From positions 67,164-131,163 of the forward strand of contig JAPLDL010000025.1 of the NCBI GenBank assembly GCA_026391735.1: a DNA stretch of 64,000 nucleotides. Direction: 5' to 3'. A model generated the notes under the pieces. That model was not told the DNA's origin. It ran no database searches and was given only the letters and a program-made list of their open reading frames with translations. Shown piece after piece: positions 25,903 through 35,314 of this stretch (within the stretch, counting starts at the first letter, position 1; each line of letters begins with the position of its first letter). Source of the stretch: Bacteroidota bacterium. GTDB taxonomy: Bacteria > Bacteroidota > Bacteroidia > Bacteroidales > FEN-979. The position numbers and the translations under genes are program-made.

Positions 25903-25910
25903 CAAAGGTA
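25903..25910 (-). promoter_or_regulatory. -7 element of the bamD operon
   Basis: Minus-strand TACCTTTG matches TAnnTTTG and ends 4 nt before the bamD ATG. Transcription would begin at or inside the start codon, implying a leaderless message or use of another promoter. Confidence 0.4.
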
Positions 25911-25932
25911 CGTTTTTTTAGCGAAATAATAC

Positions 25933-25940
25933 TAATTTTG
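25933..25940 (+). promoter_or_regulatory. -7 element of the alpha-oxoamine synthase gene
   Basis: TAATTTTG matches TAnnTTTG, 45 nt before the ATG and divergent from the bamD promoter. No TTTG was found at the -33 position. Confidence 0.4.
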
Positions 25941-25985
25941 CGGCTTCAAATTAGATAACGCTTTATAAACTAAAAACGTATTACC

Positions 25986-27239
25986 ATGGATATTTTTGAA
26001 AAAGTAGTGAATAACATGGGACCTCTTGGTTTTTTTGCTGATGCAGGCTACGGCTATTATTTCTTCCCCAAACTTGAAGGCGAAATCTCTAACAGAATGA
26101 AATTCAGAGGACAAGACGTGCTGGTTTGGAGTCTCAACAACTATCTCGGACTGGCAAATCATCCTGAAGTCAGGCAAGCCGATGCCGAGGCAGCTGCAAA
26201 ATATGGAATGGGATATCCAATGGGCGCCAGAATGATGTCAGGACAGACCGTTTACCATGAACAGCTTGAACGGGAATTGGCTGCATTTGAGCACAAGGAA
26301 GCTGCTTACCTGCTCAACTTCGGTTATATGGGAATGGTTTCAATCATCGATTCATTGATCGACCGTCATGATGTGGTTGTTTATGACTCAGATTCACATG
26401 CATGCATTCTGGATGGTTTGAGAATGCATTTGGGAAAGAGGTTTGTTTTCCCGCATAACAACATGGAAAAATTTGAACAGCAACTGAAACGGGCAAAGAA
26501 GTTAGCTGACCAGACTGGAGGCGGCATTCTTGTCATCACCGAAGGAGTGTACGGAATGGCAGGGGATTGCGGAAACCTGAAGGGGATACTGCAGTACAAG
26601 GAAAAATATGGGTTTCGCCTGCTTATCGACGATGCTCATGGTTTTGGGACCATGGGACATACCGGTGCGGGAACCAGCGAAGACCAGGAAGTGATGGATC
26701 AGGTGGATGTCTATTTTGGGACATTTGCCAAATCAATGGCAGGGATCGGAGCTTTTGTCGCTTCGGAAAAACGGATCATAAAAGCACTGACCTTCAATAT
26801 GCGTTCACAGATCTATGCAAAATCTCTTCCTATGCCAATGGTAATCGGCTCATTGAAAAGACTGGAACTGATCAGAAACCATCCTGAAATTAAAGATAAA
26901 TTATGGACCATCGTACATGCTCTGCAGAGCGGATTAAGGGAGAAAGGGTTTGACCTTGGGAGGACCCAGTCTCCTGTTACTCCTGTATTTCTTCAGGGTG
27001 GTGGAGTTCAGGGCACCCAGATTGTCGCTGACCTGAGAGAGAATTATGGTATTTTCTGCTCAATGGTTATTTACCCCGTTGTTCCAAAGAACGTGATTAT
27101 GCTGCGTCTTATTCCTACAGCAGCGCATACGCTGGAAGATGTCACATACACCATCAATGCTTTCTCAGAAGTACGGCAGAACCTCGATAATGGGAAATAC
27201 AATTCAGGGGGCATCCCAGCTGTTGCCGACAAGTATTAA
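25986..27239 (+). CDS. PLP-dependent alpha-oxoamine synthase (serine palmitoyltransferase / cysteate acyltransferase type)
   Basis: A 417-residue fold-type I PLP enzyme. It has 'SLNNYLGLANHPEV' and 'GARMMSGQTVYHEQLE' near the N-terminus, 'DDAHGFGTMGHTGAG' where Asp and His contact the cofactor, and the PLP lysine Lys249 in 'TFAKSMAGIGAF'. The family condenses an amino acid with an acyl-thioester (glycine, alanine, serine or cysteate donors). In Bacteroidota the likely products are sphingoid bases or sulfonolipid precursors; this subgroup ('MKFRGQDVLVWSLNNYLGLA' type) is not the classical Bacteroides SPT, so glycine-acting KBL or a cysteate enzyme cannot be excluded. The next gene, 5 nt on, is a membrane protein, which suggests a lipid role. 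Confidence 0.85.
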   Translation: MDIFEKVVNNMGPLGFFADAGYGYYFFPKLEGEISNRMKFRGQDVLVWSLNNYLGLANHPEVRQADAEAAAKYGMGYPMGARMMSGQTVYHEQLERELAAFEHKEAAYLLNFGYMGMVSIIDSLIDRHDVVVYDSDSHACILDGLRMHLGKRFVFPHNNMEKFEQQLKRAKKLADQTGGGILVITEGVYGMAGDCGNLKGILQYKEKYGFRLLIDDAHGFGTMGHTGAGTSEDQEVMDQVDVYFGTFAKSMAGIGAFVASEKRIIKALTFNMRSQIYAKSLPMPMVIGSLKRLELIRNHPEIKDKLWTIVHALQSGLREKGFDLGRTQSPVTPVFLQGGGVQGTQIVADLRENYGIFCSMVIYPVVPKNVIMLRLIPTAAHTLEDVTYTINAFSEVRQNLDNGKYNSGGIPAVADKY

Positions 27240-27244
27240 TCTTA

Positions 27245-28066
27245 ATGATCATGCATAAAAACAGGGTATATCAGGTTGTTTTTCTGAATTCCCTGTTTTA
27301 TTTTTTATGCGCCTATGTATTGCTTTTCCTGATCTCAAGGATCAGTATAGCCGTATCGGCCTCTGCATTCAGCATACCCGTAAGGATCTATTACGATAAG
27401 ATTGATTACCTGATAAGGAGCTCCGAATGGACATCGGATGCAGTAACCGTTGTTTTCGGAACCGGGCCATTGCTTTGTCTTATTCTCGGTTTTGTTTTAC
27501 TTGCCGTTTATATCAAGGTGTCGGCAGAAACAGGGATGTTAAGGATCCTGCTCATCTGGCTTGTTATTCTTTCAATCGTTTCCTTCCTTGGAGAAATAAT
27601 TACAGGAGCTTTAATGAACCAGGGATTCGGTTATGTTATCATGTATATGTTTATCATGGATACAGGTAAACTGGTGCTCACCCTGACAGGCAGTATTTTG
27701 CTTTTCTTCTCCGGGGTTATCCTTTCGAGAGCCTTACTCTTCACCGCAAATGTTTATTTCACGGATATCAAAGGCCTTGAAAAAACAAAATTTGTGATAT
27801 ACCAGTACATTTTCCCATATCTGGCTGGCATATCCTTGTTACAGCTTATTGAAATTCCAAGGATCAGCTGGTTTTCAACTCTTGTCAGGCTTTGCGGTAT
27901 AATATTCCTTCTGCCTGTTCTTTCAAGGTCGTTCAGCCTTCAGGATATTTATTTTGAAGAAGAAGTACCCGAATTCAGTATCTCCTGGAAAGTTGCCGGT
28001 TTGGCCCTGGCATTTTTACTGGTATACAGATTTGTCTTTGGATTCGGATTAAGGATCGCCCTCTGA
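27245..28066 (+). CDS. Polytopic membrane protein of unknown function
   Basis: A 273-residue hydrophobic protein with about six or seven transmembrane helices (for example 'VVFLNSLFYFLCAYVLLFLI', 'LLCLILGFVLLAVYIKV', 'LLIWLVILSIVSFLGEIITG'). Loops are short and carry no recognised catalytic motif; the fold slightly resembles Yip1/YIPF-type membrane proteins (five or six helices with a conserved 'GYV'-like segment), but the match is weak. Two in-frame ATGs occur (27245 and 27251). It is 5 nt downstream of the alpha-oxoamine synthase and so almost certainly co-transcribed. Its stop abuts the stop of the convergent carboxypeptidase gene with no intervening base, leaving no room for a terminator. 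Confidence 0.7.
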   Translation: MIMHKNRVYQVVFLNSLFYFLCAYVLLFLISRISIAVSASAFSIPVRIYYDKIDYLIRSSEWTSDAVTVVFGTGPLLCLILGFVLLAVYIKVSAETGMLRILLIWLVILSIVSFLGEIITGALMNQGFGYVIMYMFIMDTGKLVLTLTGSILLFFSGVILSRALLFTANVYFTDIKGLEKTKFVIYQYIFPYLAGISLLQLIEIPRISWFSTLVRLCGIIFLLPVLSRSFSLQDIYFEEEVPEFSISWKVAGLALAFLLVYRFVFGFGLRIAL

Positions 28067-29788
28067 TCAGTGTTTCACAATAATCTGTTTCCGGTATATC
28101 CCGTTATTATTCGAAAGCCGGATAAAATACACCCCCTCGGGGTATGCAGACACATCTATCTTATAGATCAGCTGGCCGGAATTGTTGATTTCTGAAGAAT
28201 AAATACTTACCCCTATAATATTAACCACATCCAGTCTCCATTTTTTCGAGTCTGTTTCCGGAAATATCAGATGGATATCTTTTGATGCAGGTACCGGGTA
28301 AATGGTTAGTGCTCCCTGGTTCAACTCTCCTGTTCCGTAAAAAATCGATTTCAGCTGTACATTAAGATTTACACCGCTATAATGAGACACGGCCACATTG
28401 TTTATAGTCTTCGAGTAATACCCTGGCTTCGAGAATGTCAGATTCCATGTTCCCTGGTCAATCAACCGGTCGTAAAAACCGTTTGATTTTCTTGAATAAA
28501 CTATTGAACTGTCTTTATCATGTCCTTCGATCCTTACTTTGGAATACAGGGGAAGTCCCGTCGCAGTGTCGGTAACAATTCCGTGGATCCCGTATAATAC
28601 CTGCTCAATGTAATTAAGGTATGAATGGTAATCATAATTCCAGAAACTAATAAGCTGGCTGGCTGGGGGTGTTTTGGTTGATGAAATTTCAACAGTAACT
28701 TCCCTGCAGGCATGAAAGTAGTTCATATAGTCCTGTCTCCCGCCATGAACAGTATACCATGCATACCCATCTGTAATACCATTATTGAGATCTGTAAAAT
28801 ACCCTGCAGGGCCATACTTGTGAATGGTATCGGCAAACTCACGTCCCACGAATCTCCACCAGGAATCATCCGCAGTAAGTCTTGGCCAGGTGTCCCAGGG
28901 ATAATTAAAGACTTCGGAGCCCCCATGGAAGTTTGCCGACATGGAAAAACTCATGGAATCGGCATAGTTCATGAAAGCAATAGTTTCCGGCTGCCAGGCA
29001 TTTCCGTCAGGGTGCGGCCCATAGCCGGGATCAGGATAATTCCTGTTCATATCAACGCCATTGGCATTGGTCCTGGTTGCACCGTTCACTGTATTGTTTC
29101 CTCCATGATAAGTCCCATCGGGATTTGCCAGCGGGTTAATAAAGATCTGTATACTGTCGACAAGCCGGGTAACTTTAGTATCAGTTCCGTACCTGGTCAG
29201 AAGGTATTCAATTAAATGAAGCATTCCGACATAGGATGTTAGCTCGTCTCCGTGAATTGAACTGGTATATAAAAACTGGGGTTTTGCCTCGTCAACATTC
29301 ACATTCTTTGATATCTTGACTGCCAGAAGCAGGCGTCCTTGTGTTGTTGTTCCGATAGTGTCAAGCTTGCATAACGAAGGATAAGCGTTGGCATAATAAG
29401 CCATTGTATCAACGTATTGCTGATAAGTAGGATAGAAATTCCATAATTCGGGACCCGAAGGACTTGTTGTGTTAGCTGGTTTCATCAGCTCGGCATCGGT
29501 AAGCATGCTCCCCGGAGGGGTCAGAAGTCGGATCTCATATCCCAGCTTGACGAATTTGCCGAACTCTGAACGGTTGGCATAGGCAAAGACATCCTGACCT
29601 TTTACATTGTCAATAGAGATTATATTGGTAAGCACATCCAGTTCGGCTCTGTCGTCAATCCGGAAACTGAAATAAATTTCCCCGTTTGCCTTCAGGAGGC
29701 TGTCGGCTTTCATGTGATTATAGGACTGGGCATGCGCCCCGGTAAATAAAAACAGCAGAAGCAAAGGAAGCAGTACTAGTTTTTTCAT
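28067..29788 (-). CDS. Secreted M14 zinc carboxypeptidase with T9SS sorting domain
   Basis: Start set at ATG 29788, which overlaps dapA by 4 nt (ATGA). The 573-residue protein begins with a signal peptide ('LVLLPLLLLFLFTGAHAQ'). The peptidase domain (about 110-385) has the zinc ligands 'SSIHGDELTSY' (His-x-x-Glu), a later His in 'SANFHGGSEVFNYPW', and the catalytic Glu in 'REVTVEISSTK'; 'NPDGTYHGG' and 'NGVDMNRNYP' are carboxypeptidase landmarks. A carboxypeptidase-regulatory-like beta domain follows ('YGIHGIVTDTATGLPL'), then the C-terminal ~80 residues ('LTIYPVPASKDIHLIFP' to 'GIYRKQIIVKH') form a type A T9SS sorting domain. It would be exported to the surface or medium to trim peptides. 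Confidence 0.93.
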   Translation of the reverse strand: MKKLVLLPLLLLFLFTGAHAQSYNHMKADSLLKANGEIYFSFRIDDRAELDVLTNIISIDNVKGQDVFAYANRSEFGKFVKLGYEIRLLTPPGSMLTDAELMKPANTTSPSGPELWNFYPTYQQYVDTMAYYANAYPSLCKLDTIGTTTQGRLLLAVKISKNVNVDEAKPQFLYTSSIHGDELTSYVGMLHLIEYLLTRYGTDTKVTRLVDSIQIFINPLANPDGTYHGGNNTVNGATRTNANGVDMNRNYPDPGYGPHPDGNAWQPETIAFMNYADSMSFSMSANFHGGSEVFNYPWDTWPRLTADDSWWRFVGREFADTIHKYGPAGYFTDLNNGITDGYAWYTVHGGRQDYMNYFHACREVTVEISSTKTPPASQLISFWNYDYHSYLNYIEQVLYGIHGIVTDTATGLPLYSKVRIEGHDKDSSIVYSRKSNGFYDRLIDQGTWNLTFSKPGYYSKTINNVAVSHYSGVNLNVQLKSIFYGTGELNQGALTIYPVPASKDIHLIFPETDSKKWRLDVVNIIGVSIYSSEINNSGQLIYKIDVSAYPEGVYFIRLSNNNGIYRKQIIVKH

Positions 29789-30669
29789 AAGCATATTAGT
29801 TGCTGAATAAGTTTGTAAGTGGGGTCATTGACGGGTACAAGAGGAAGTCTCAGAAAATTTCCGGAAAGCTTTTTCATAGCAAGAGCAGCTTTAACTCCAG
29901 CCGGGCTTCCATCGGCAAAAAGGGAATTAATAAAATCCAGCAGCTGGAAATGAAGTTCCCTTGCTTTAACAAAATCTCCTTTTAAGCCATAACGGACCAT
30001 ATCGGAAAATTCCCGGGGGAACACATTGGCTACAACAGAGATCACCCCGTCGGCACCGAGTGACAGCAAAGGCAATGTAAGTGCATCGTCTCCCGAAAGT
30101 ACCAGGAAATCTTTCGGTCGGTTTTTCAGAACATGGCCGATCTGATCAAAACTGCCGGAAGCTTCTTTGATTCCAATGATATTTTCACACTCCCTCGCAA
30201 GCTTTAATGTTGTTGAAGCGGCAATATTGCTGCATGTCCTTCCGGGGACAGTATACAGTATTACCGGTACCGGGGATGCTTCGGAAATGGCCTTAAAGTG
30301 CCTGAAAATTCCTTCCTGTTGTGGTTTATTATAATACGGACAAACGGATAAGACGGCATCAATGCCATCAAAGGAAGTATGTTCAATTGCAGAAATGACT
30401 TCGGATGTGCTGTTCCCTCCTATTCCAACCACCAGCGGAACACGGCCTGAGTTCTTCCCGACGGCAAATTTAATCAACTCGGCTTTTTCCTGCTTCTCAA
30501 TGACAGGCGACTCGCCCGTGGTACCGAGTACAACGATGAATTCGCAACCTCCTGTGATGATGTGATCCATTACCTTAGCGCAGGAATTAAAGTCCAGAGC
30601 ACCTGATTTCTTAAACGGGCTGATAATTGCAACTCCCGTGCCTTTTAATTTACTGCGGATGTTTCTCAT
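29785..30669 (-). CDS. dapA: 4-hydroxy-tetrahydrodipicolinate synthase
   Basis: Start set at ATG 30669 ('MRNIRSKLKGTGVAIISPF'), which gives 294 residues, the usual size. The enzyme condenses pyruvate with aspartate semialdehyde in lysine and diaminopimelate synthesis. The Schiff-base lysine is Lys168 in 'IIGIKEASG', the catalytic tyrosine is in 'VILYTVPGRT', and 'VLGTTGESP' is the pyruvate-binding loop. The gene overlaps the previous gene by 20 nt and the next by 4 nt, so all three are coupled. The pairing of dapA with a secreted peptidase is probably incidental. Confidence 0.95.
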   Translation of the reverse strand: MRNIRSKLKGTGVAIISPFKKSGALDFNSCAKVMDHIITGGCEFIVVLGTTGESPVIEKQEKAELIKFAVGKNSGRVPLVVGIGGNSTSEVISAIEHTSFDGIDAVLSVCPYYNKPQQEGIFRHFKAISEASPVPVILYTVPGRTCSNIAASTTLKLARECENIIGIKEASGSFDQIGHVLKNRPKDFLVLSGDDALTLPLLSLGADGVISVVANVFPREFSDMVRYGLKGDFVKARELHFQLLDFINSLFADGSPAGVKAALAMKKLSGNFLRLPLVPVNDPTYKLIQQLICL

Positions 30670-31207
30670 CAGTTTTAATGACGGTAAGATAATGCTTGAT
30701 CTGGGAGAGGTACTCATCAATGGTCATGGCCGGCTTCACATCGATCATAAGATCGTAATACATGGTATTGTCTTCAGAAAACCTGCCTACACGGCAGATG
30801 GCCCTGGATAAACCGGCAATATATTTATGGGGAAAAGAATCTGCAAGGTTGAGGTCAATCAGGAGATCAAAGTCCTTATCCATGAAATTCCTGACAGTAT
30901 CGTGAATAGGCCTGTAAAACCAGGTCAGGTCTTTCCGGGAAAAAAAATCGTATGATAATTTTGGAAGAAATCTTTGTATCAGGTTTTTACTCTTAACAAA
31001 TCCGAGCGCTTTAACTTCTTTATGATCCTGCTGCAGCTCGGTAACAAATTCCGATACCCTGTCATAATCCGGTGCTTCCTCAAGAGTGTAAAGGATGCCT
31101 ACCCGCCGGGCCTCAGGAAGATTGACCATGCCATGGGCAAGCCTGCTCTTCAACTGTTCCTTGTTAAAATAATACAGCCCTATTTTCCTTCTTATCTTCT
31201 CTATCAT
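30650..31207 (-). CDS. Conserved Bacteroidota protein, DUF6913-like
   Basis: A 185-residue soluble protein without signal peptide. It looks like the small Bacteroidota-specific family often found next to dapA and annotated DUF6913; that name is from memory and tentative. Recognisable elements are 'LLIDLNLADSFPHKYIAGLS' in the middle, reminiscent of glycosyltransferase-like or nucleotide-binding folds ('DLLIDLN'), and 'MIDVKPAMTIDEYLSQIKHY' near the end. No catalytic motif is evident. It has a strong promoter at 31240-31270 and overlaps dapA by 20 nt, so it is the leader gene of a three-gene unit. Confidence 0.65.
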   Translation of the reverse strand: MIEKIRRKIGLYYFNKEQLKSRLAHGMVNLPEARRVGILYTLEEAPDYDRVSEFVTELQQDHKEVKALGFVKSKNLIQRFLPKLSYDFFSRKDLTWFYRPIHDTVRNFMDKDFDLLIDLNLADSFPHKYIAGLSRAICRVGRFSEDNTMYYDLMIDVKPAMTIDEYLSQIKHYLTVIKTDEKHPQ

Positions 31208-31239
31208 CCTGTTGTTTTGTTAAAGCTGCAGTTTATCTG

Positions 31240-31270
31240 CAAAGTTACTACAAAACTAGTAAACGGCAAA
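31240..31270 (-). promoter_or_regulatory. Promoter of the DUF6913-dapA-carboxypeptidase unit
   Basis: TTTG (31267-31270) and TAACTTTG (31240-31247) on the minus strand, 19 nt apart, match the Bacteroidota consensus fully. The leader would be about 25 nt. Confidence 0.65.
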
Positions 31271-31332
31271 TCCCCGAAAAGATTATAGGACCAACGAAGG
31301 TTTTTGTATTTTTACGCTTCAGAAAAAAGGCT

Positions 31333-34300
31333 ATGCCGCAATACTATATCAGTATCTACACACTTCTGTATGCTCTTACAGTGGTTATTTCCCTAATGGC
31401 GGCTTTCGTGGCCTTCCAGCACCGTAATGTTTCGGGTGGCCTTACACTGGCTATTCTTATGCTGTTAACAGCCTGGTGGTGTTTGGGCGGGTTGTTCGAA
31501 ACCTCATCCATAGCTCCTCCTGCGAAATTTTTCTGGTCGAAGATTGAATATCTGGGCGGTGTCAATGTCCCTGTTTTATTTTTTCTACTGACCATTCAAT
31601 ATACCCGTCCGGCAATTAAATTAAGGCTTTCATGGATTATCTTACTGTTTATTGTACCTGTTTTTACCTTATTTGCGGCATTTACCAATGATCTCCATCA
31701 TCTGATCTGGACAGGTTTTGCATTCGGACCTGCCGGATCAAATCAGATCATATATCACCATGGAATATGGTTCTGGATTGGTTTTACAGGATATTCTTAT
31801 CTTATGCTGCTGGCCAGCATGATCATTCTCATCAATTCCCTCGTACAATACCGGCATACCTTCAGATACCAGTTGATTGCATTGGGAATTGCAGCCCTGC
31901 TCCCCTGGACGGGGAGTATTTTGTATCTGCTGGATATTAACCCTCTTCCGGGCCTTGATCTGACCAGGATCGCTTTCTCTGGTTCTGGAATTGTTCTTGT
32001 CTTTGCGATTTCCAAGTTTCGGTTTCTCGACCTGCTCCCAAGAGCCAGGGTACTGCTCCTGGAGACCATGCAGGATGGCATACTAGTGTTTGATGTTGAA
32101 AAAAGGATCATCGATATAAATCCTTCTGCAAGATCAATTCTTGGCATCGGGATGGATGAATACATAACAGGAAAAAGAACGAATGAGATAAATTCGGATC
32201 ATTTGCAGCTTATACATACTGCAATAGAAAAAAATTCCGAATCAAAGATCTATGCGTTTCCTCCCAGGTATATAGAAGTCAGCCCAACTTCACTGTATAA
32301 TAAGAAAGGTGAAATTTCAGGGTACTGCCTCACAATGCATGACATTACCGCTTTGAAACAAAAGGAAAACGCTTTACTTCAAAGTGAGGAAAAGTACAAG
32401 GCTATTGCAGAGAATATTTCTGATGTGATCTGGATGCTGGACATGAGCCTGAAATACACCTATGTTAGTCCTTCTATTGAAGCGCAAAGGGGATTTACCG
32501 TTAGGGAATTCATGAATCTTTCTGCCGAGGAGATCTACCCTGAGGAATCACTTAAGATCGTTTTATCCAAATTCAGAGAGTACCGAAAACTATCAGAAAA
32601 AGGAAGAATTCATAAAAACACCCGGCTGATACTTGAAGTTCAGCATAAATGCAAGGATGGCTCTATAAAAACCGGTGAAGTTCACGCCAATGCTATTCTT
32701 GATGAAAACAACAGGCTTATTGCCATTCATGGCATTACACGCGATATCACGGAAAGGAAGCTGGAAGAATCAGCTTTAAAACAGCGTGACAGGCTGTTAC
32801 AATCAGTGACCAGGGCCGTGATTAGCCTCCTTCACAGGGCTGATCTTGAAATAGCGATTCAGGAGGCCTTGCAGATCCTGGGGGAAGCAATCAATGCCGA
32901 CAGGGTTTATATTTTCGAAAATATCAGGGACGATAAAAACCCTGACATGGGAATGCGTCTCAGGCATCAATGGATAAACAATGGTTCCTTTGGTATGAGA
33001 GCTGGCTCCGACGCAGATATCATTTCTTACCAAACCTCCTTCCCGCGCTGGTATGAACGACTGTCGGCCGGAAAATCGGTCAATGGTCTTGTCAGCGATT
33101 TTCCTGATCTGGAAAGGATGGTGCTGGAGCCTCAGTTCATAAAATCATTGCTGGTCATCCCGATATCCATCGAATCGAATTTTTGGGGGTTTATTGGTTT
33201 TGATGACTGCACGAATGAAAGAGTCTGGTCCCAGGCCGAGGAGAGTATTCTTACCACAGCCGCCATCAGTATCGGGATGGCTTATGTCAAAAAACGCAAT
33301 GAAATTGAACTGATCAAAGCAAAGGAACATGCCGAAGAAAGTGACCGGCTGAAATCTGCTTTCCTGGCTACCATGTCGCATGAGCTAAGGACTCCTTTAA
33401 ATGCCATCATCGGTTTCTCAGGGATCATCGGGCAGGATATGGACAGCGCCGAACAGGAGGAATACATTAGGATCATAAATAAGAGCGGTAAGAACCTGTT
33501 GAATATCATTGAAGACCTCTTTAACATCTCCATGATCGAGTCGGGCGATATCAGGGTAGAGATGGAGCATTTCTCTTTCGAGAAATTTCGCAGCCAGCTT
33601 AATGAGATCCTGTACACTGAGATCAAGAGCATGGATAAACCAGGCCTGGCAGTTCATTACAGCCCCGATCCGGGTCACCAGGACCTTTACTTGTTTACCG
33701 ATCCGGCCAAACTCCTGCAGATATTCAGCAATATCCTGAAAAACTCGGTGAAGTTCACCAAGGAGGGCTCTATTGAATACGGATATACCCTCGGTAACGG
33801 AAAAGAAGTTATTTTCTTTGTGAAAGATACAGGGATAGGAATAGAGCCTGAGCTTCAAAGGGTCATCTTTGAGAAATTCAGACAGGCCGACGAGTCATAT
33901 ACACGGAGGTTCGGCGGTACAGGGCTGGGACTGTCAATCAGTAAACGACTGGCTGAATTGCTTCATGGGAATATCTGGGTGGAATCGGAGCCGGGTAAAG
34001 GCTCAGCATTTTTTTTCATGGTTCCTTGCAGGGACCTGAGCTGGCACACTTCAAGAGGAAACAGTCCGGATACCCAGGCCCTCGAATTTCTTCACAATAA
34101 AACCATTCTCCTGGTGGAAGACGAAGAATCGAACTTCCTTCTTATCAAAACCATTCTGAAACATTCCGAAGCAACATTGTTATGGGCTAAAAATGGCCAG
34201 GAAGGAATTGAGATGATTGATTCGCATGAAGAGATCTCAGTGGTACTTATGGATATTAAAATGCCTGTTATGGATGGTTATGAAGCGACCAGGGTATCGA

Positions 34301-34455
34301 AAACCCTCAGGCCAAAATTACCGGTGATTGCCATGACCGCGCATGCTTTGTACGGCGATGAAGAAAAAGCTTTTGAAAGCGGGTTTGACAATTACATTCC
34401 CAAACCCATTAGTAAGACACTCCTTTTTACAATACTGGAACAATATCTTTCCTGA
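31333..34455 (+). CDS. Hybrid histidine kinase with 7TM N-terminus, PAS, GAF and receiver domains
   Basis: A 1040-residue sensor. The first ~235 residues form seven transmembrane helices of the histidine-kinase N-terminal 7TM type. Then come a short PAS (from about 245, 'LLETMQDGILVFDVEKRIID'), a second PAS ('AENISDVIWMLDMSLKYTYV') with PAC segment, a GAF domain (about 490-650, 'AINADRVYIFEN'), HisKA with phospho-acceptor His683 in 'SHELRTPLNAIIGF', a HATPase with 'GTGLGLSISKRL', and a C-terminal receiver with Asp974 in 'VLMDIKMPVMDGYEA'. It lacks a DNA-binding output, so it must pass phosphate on or signal internally. No response regulator is next to it; ispH follows 5 nt downstream. The stimulus is unknown. 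Confidence 0.93.
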   Translation: MPQYYISIYTLLYALTVVISLMAAFVAFQHRNVSGGLTLAILMLLTAWWCLGGLFETSSIAPPAKFFWSKIEYLGGVNVPVLFFLLTIQYTRPAIKLRLSWIILLFIVPVFTLFAAFTNDLHHLIWTGFAFGPAGSNQIIYHHGIWFWIGFTGYSYLMLLASMIILINSLVQYRHTFRYQLIALGIAALLPWTGSILYLLDINPLPGLDLTRIAFSGSGIVLVFAISKFRFLDLLPRARVLLLETMQDGILVFDVEKRIIDINPSARSILGIGMDEYITGKRTNEINSDHLQLIHTAIEKNSESKIYAFPPRYIEVSPTSLYNKKGEISGYCLTMHDITALKQKENALLQSEEKYKAIAENISDVIWMLDMSLKYTYVSPSIEAQRGFTVREFMNLSAEEIYPEESLKIVLSKFREYRKLSEKGRIHKNTRLILEVQHKCKDGSIKTGEVHANAILDENNRLIAIHGITRDITERKLEESALKQRDRLLQSVTRAVISLLHRADLEIAIQEALQILGEAINADRVYIFENIRDDKNPDMGMRLRHQWINNGSFGMRAGSDADIISYQTSFPRWYERLSAGKSVNGLVSDFPDLERMVLEPQFIKSLLVIPISIESNFWGFIGFDDCTNERVWSQAEESILTTAAISIGMAYVKKRNEIELIKAKEHAEESDRLKSAFLATMSHELRTPLNAIIGFSGIIGQDMDSAEQEEYIRIINKSGKNLLNIIEDLFNISMIESGDIRVEMEHFSFEKFRSQLNEILYTEIKSMDKPGLAVHYSPDPGHQDLYLFTDPAKLLQIFSNILKNSVKFTKEGSIEYGYTLGNGKEVIFFVKDTGIGIEPELQRVIFEKFRQADESYTRRFGGTGLGLSISKRLAELLHGNIWVESEPGKGSAFFFMVPCRDLSWHTSRGNSPDTQALEFLHNKTILLVEDEESNFLLIKTILKHSEATLLWAKNGQEGIEMIDSHEEISVVLMDIKMPVMDGYEATRVSKTLRPKLPVIAMTAHALYGDEEKAFESGFDNYIPKPISKTLLFTILEQYLS

Positions 34456-34460
34456 GACAT

Positions 34461-35312
34461 ATGGGCAAGCTTAATCTCCGGGTTGAAATTGATGATAAAT
34501 CGGGTTTTTGTTTCGGTGTTGTGGGAGCTATCGAGAAAGCAGAGAAGGAACTCCTTGCTTCAGGTGAATTATTCTGTTTGGGCGAAATTGTTCATAACGA
34601 TGAGGAAGTTAAAAGACTGGAGATCCAGGGAATGGTTAACATCACAAAAGATGACCTCTACGCTATCAGGCAAAAAACGATCCTTTTCAGAGCTCACGGG
34701 GAGCCTCCCGACAGTTACCGGGTTGCCCTGAAAAATGAGAACAGGATCATTGATGCATCCTGCCCGATCATACTGAAGCTCCAGAAAAGGTTCAGGGAAT
34801 CTTTTGATAAAGGTGAGACGATCTATCTCTATGGTAAACCCAACCACCCTGAAGTGATTGGCCTGAACGGACAGATCGGAAATAAAGCTATTGTTTTTGG
34901 TCATTTTGAGGATCTGGACCTGAAAATGATGCCCAGAAAGATCACCCTGTACAGCCAGACTACCATGTCGATCGACAGTTTTTATGATATTGTGAAAAAA
35001 CTTGAAGAGACCGGTATTGAAGTTACAGTGAAGGATACGATATGCAGGCAGGTTTCCCACCGGGAGCCCAGCCTGAGGCAATTCAGCAGGAAATTCAGCA
35101 AGGTGGTCTTCGTTGCGGGTAAACGTTCATCAAACGGAAGTGTCCTTTTCAACGTTTGCCGGCAGGAAAACCCCAACACATATTTTGTTAGCTCTCCTGA
35201 TGAAATTTTTGAACATTGGTTTGAAATAGGTGATACCGTAGGAATTTGCGGTGCCACTTCAACTCCAATGTGGCTCATGAAGAATGTTGAACGGAAACTC
35301 TTATCCCTTTAA
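34461..35312 (+). CDS. ispH: 4-hydroxy-3-methylbut-2-enyl diphosphate reductase
   Basis: A 283-residue [4Fe-4S] enzyme that makes IPP and DMAPP in the last step of the MEP isoprenoid pathway. The three cluster cysteines are visible: 'GFCFGV' (Cys17), 'DASCPII' (near 95) and 'KDTICRQV' (near 197). 'RAHGEPP' and 'HPEVIGL' supply the substrate His residues, and 'SQTTMS' and 'VGICGATSTP' complete the active-site loops. It is 5 nt after the kinase gene and 2 nt before the metallohydrolase, so the three are one transcript. The HSNG-type loop is replaced by 'RSSNGSVL', as usual for IspH. Confidence 0.95.
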   Translation: MGKLNLRVEIDDKSGFCFGVVGAIEKAEKELLASGELFCLGEIVHNDEEVKRLEIQGMVNITKDDLYAIRQKTILFRAHGEPPDSYRVALKNENRIIDASCPIILKLQKRFRESFDKGETIYLYGKPNHPEVIGLNGQIGNKAIVFGHFEDLDLKMMPRKITLYSQTTMSIDSFYDIVKKLEETGIEVTVKDTICRQVSHREPSLRQFSRKFSKVVFVAGKRSSNGSVLFNVCRQENPNTYFVSSPDEIFEHWFEIGDTVGICGATSTPMWLMKNVERKLLSL

Positions 35313-35314
35313 TC

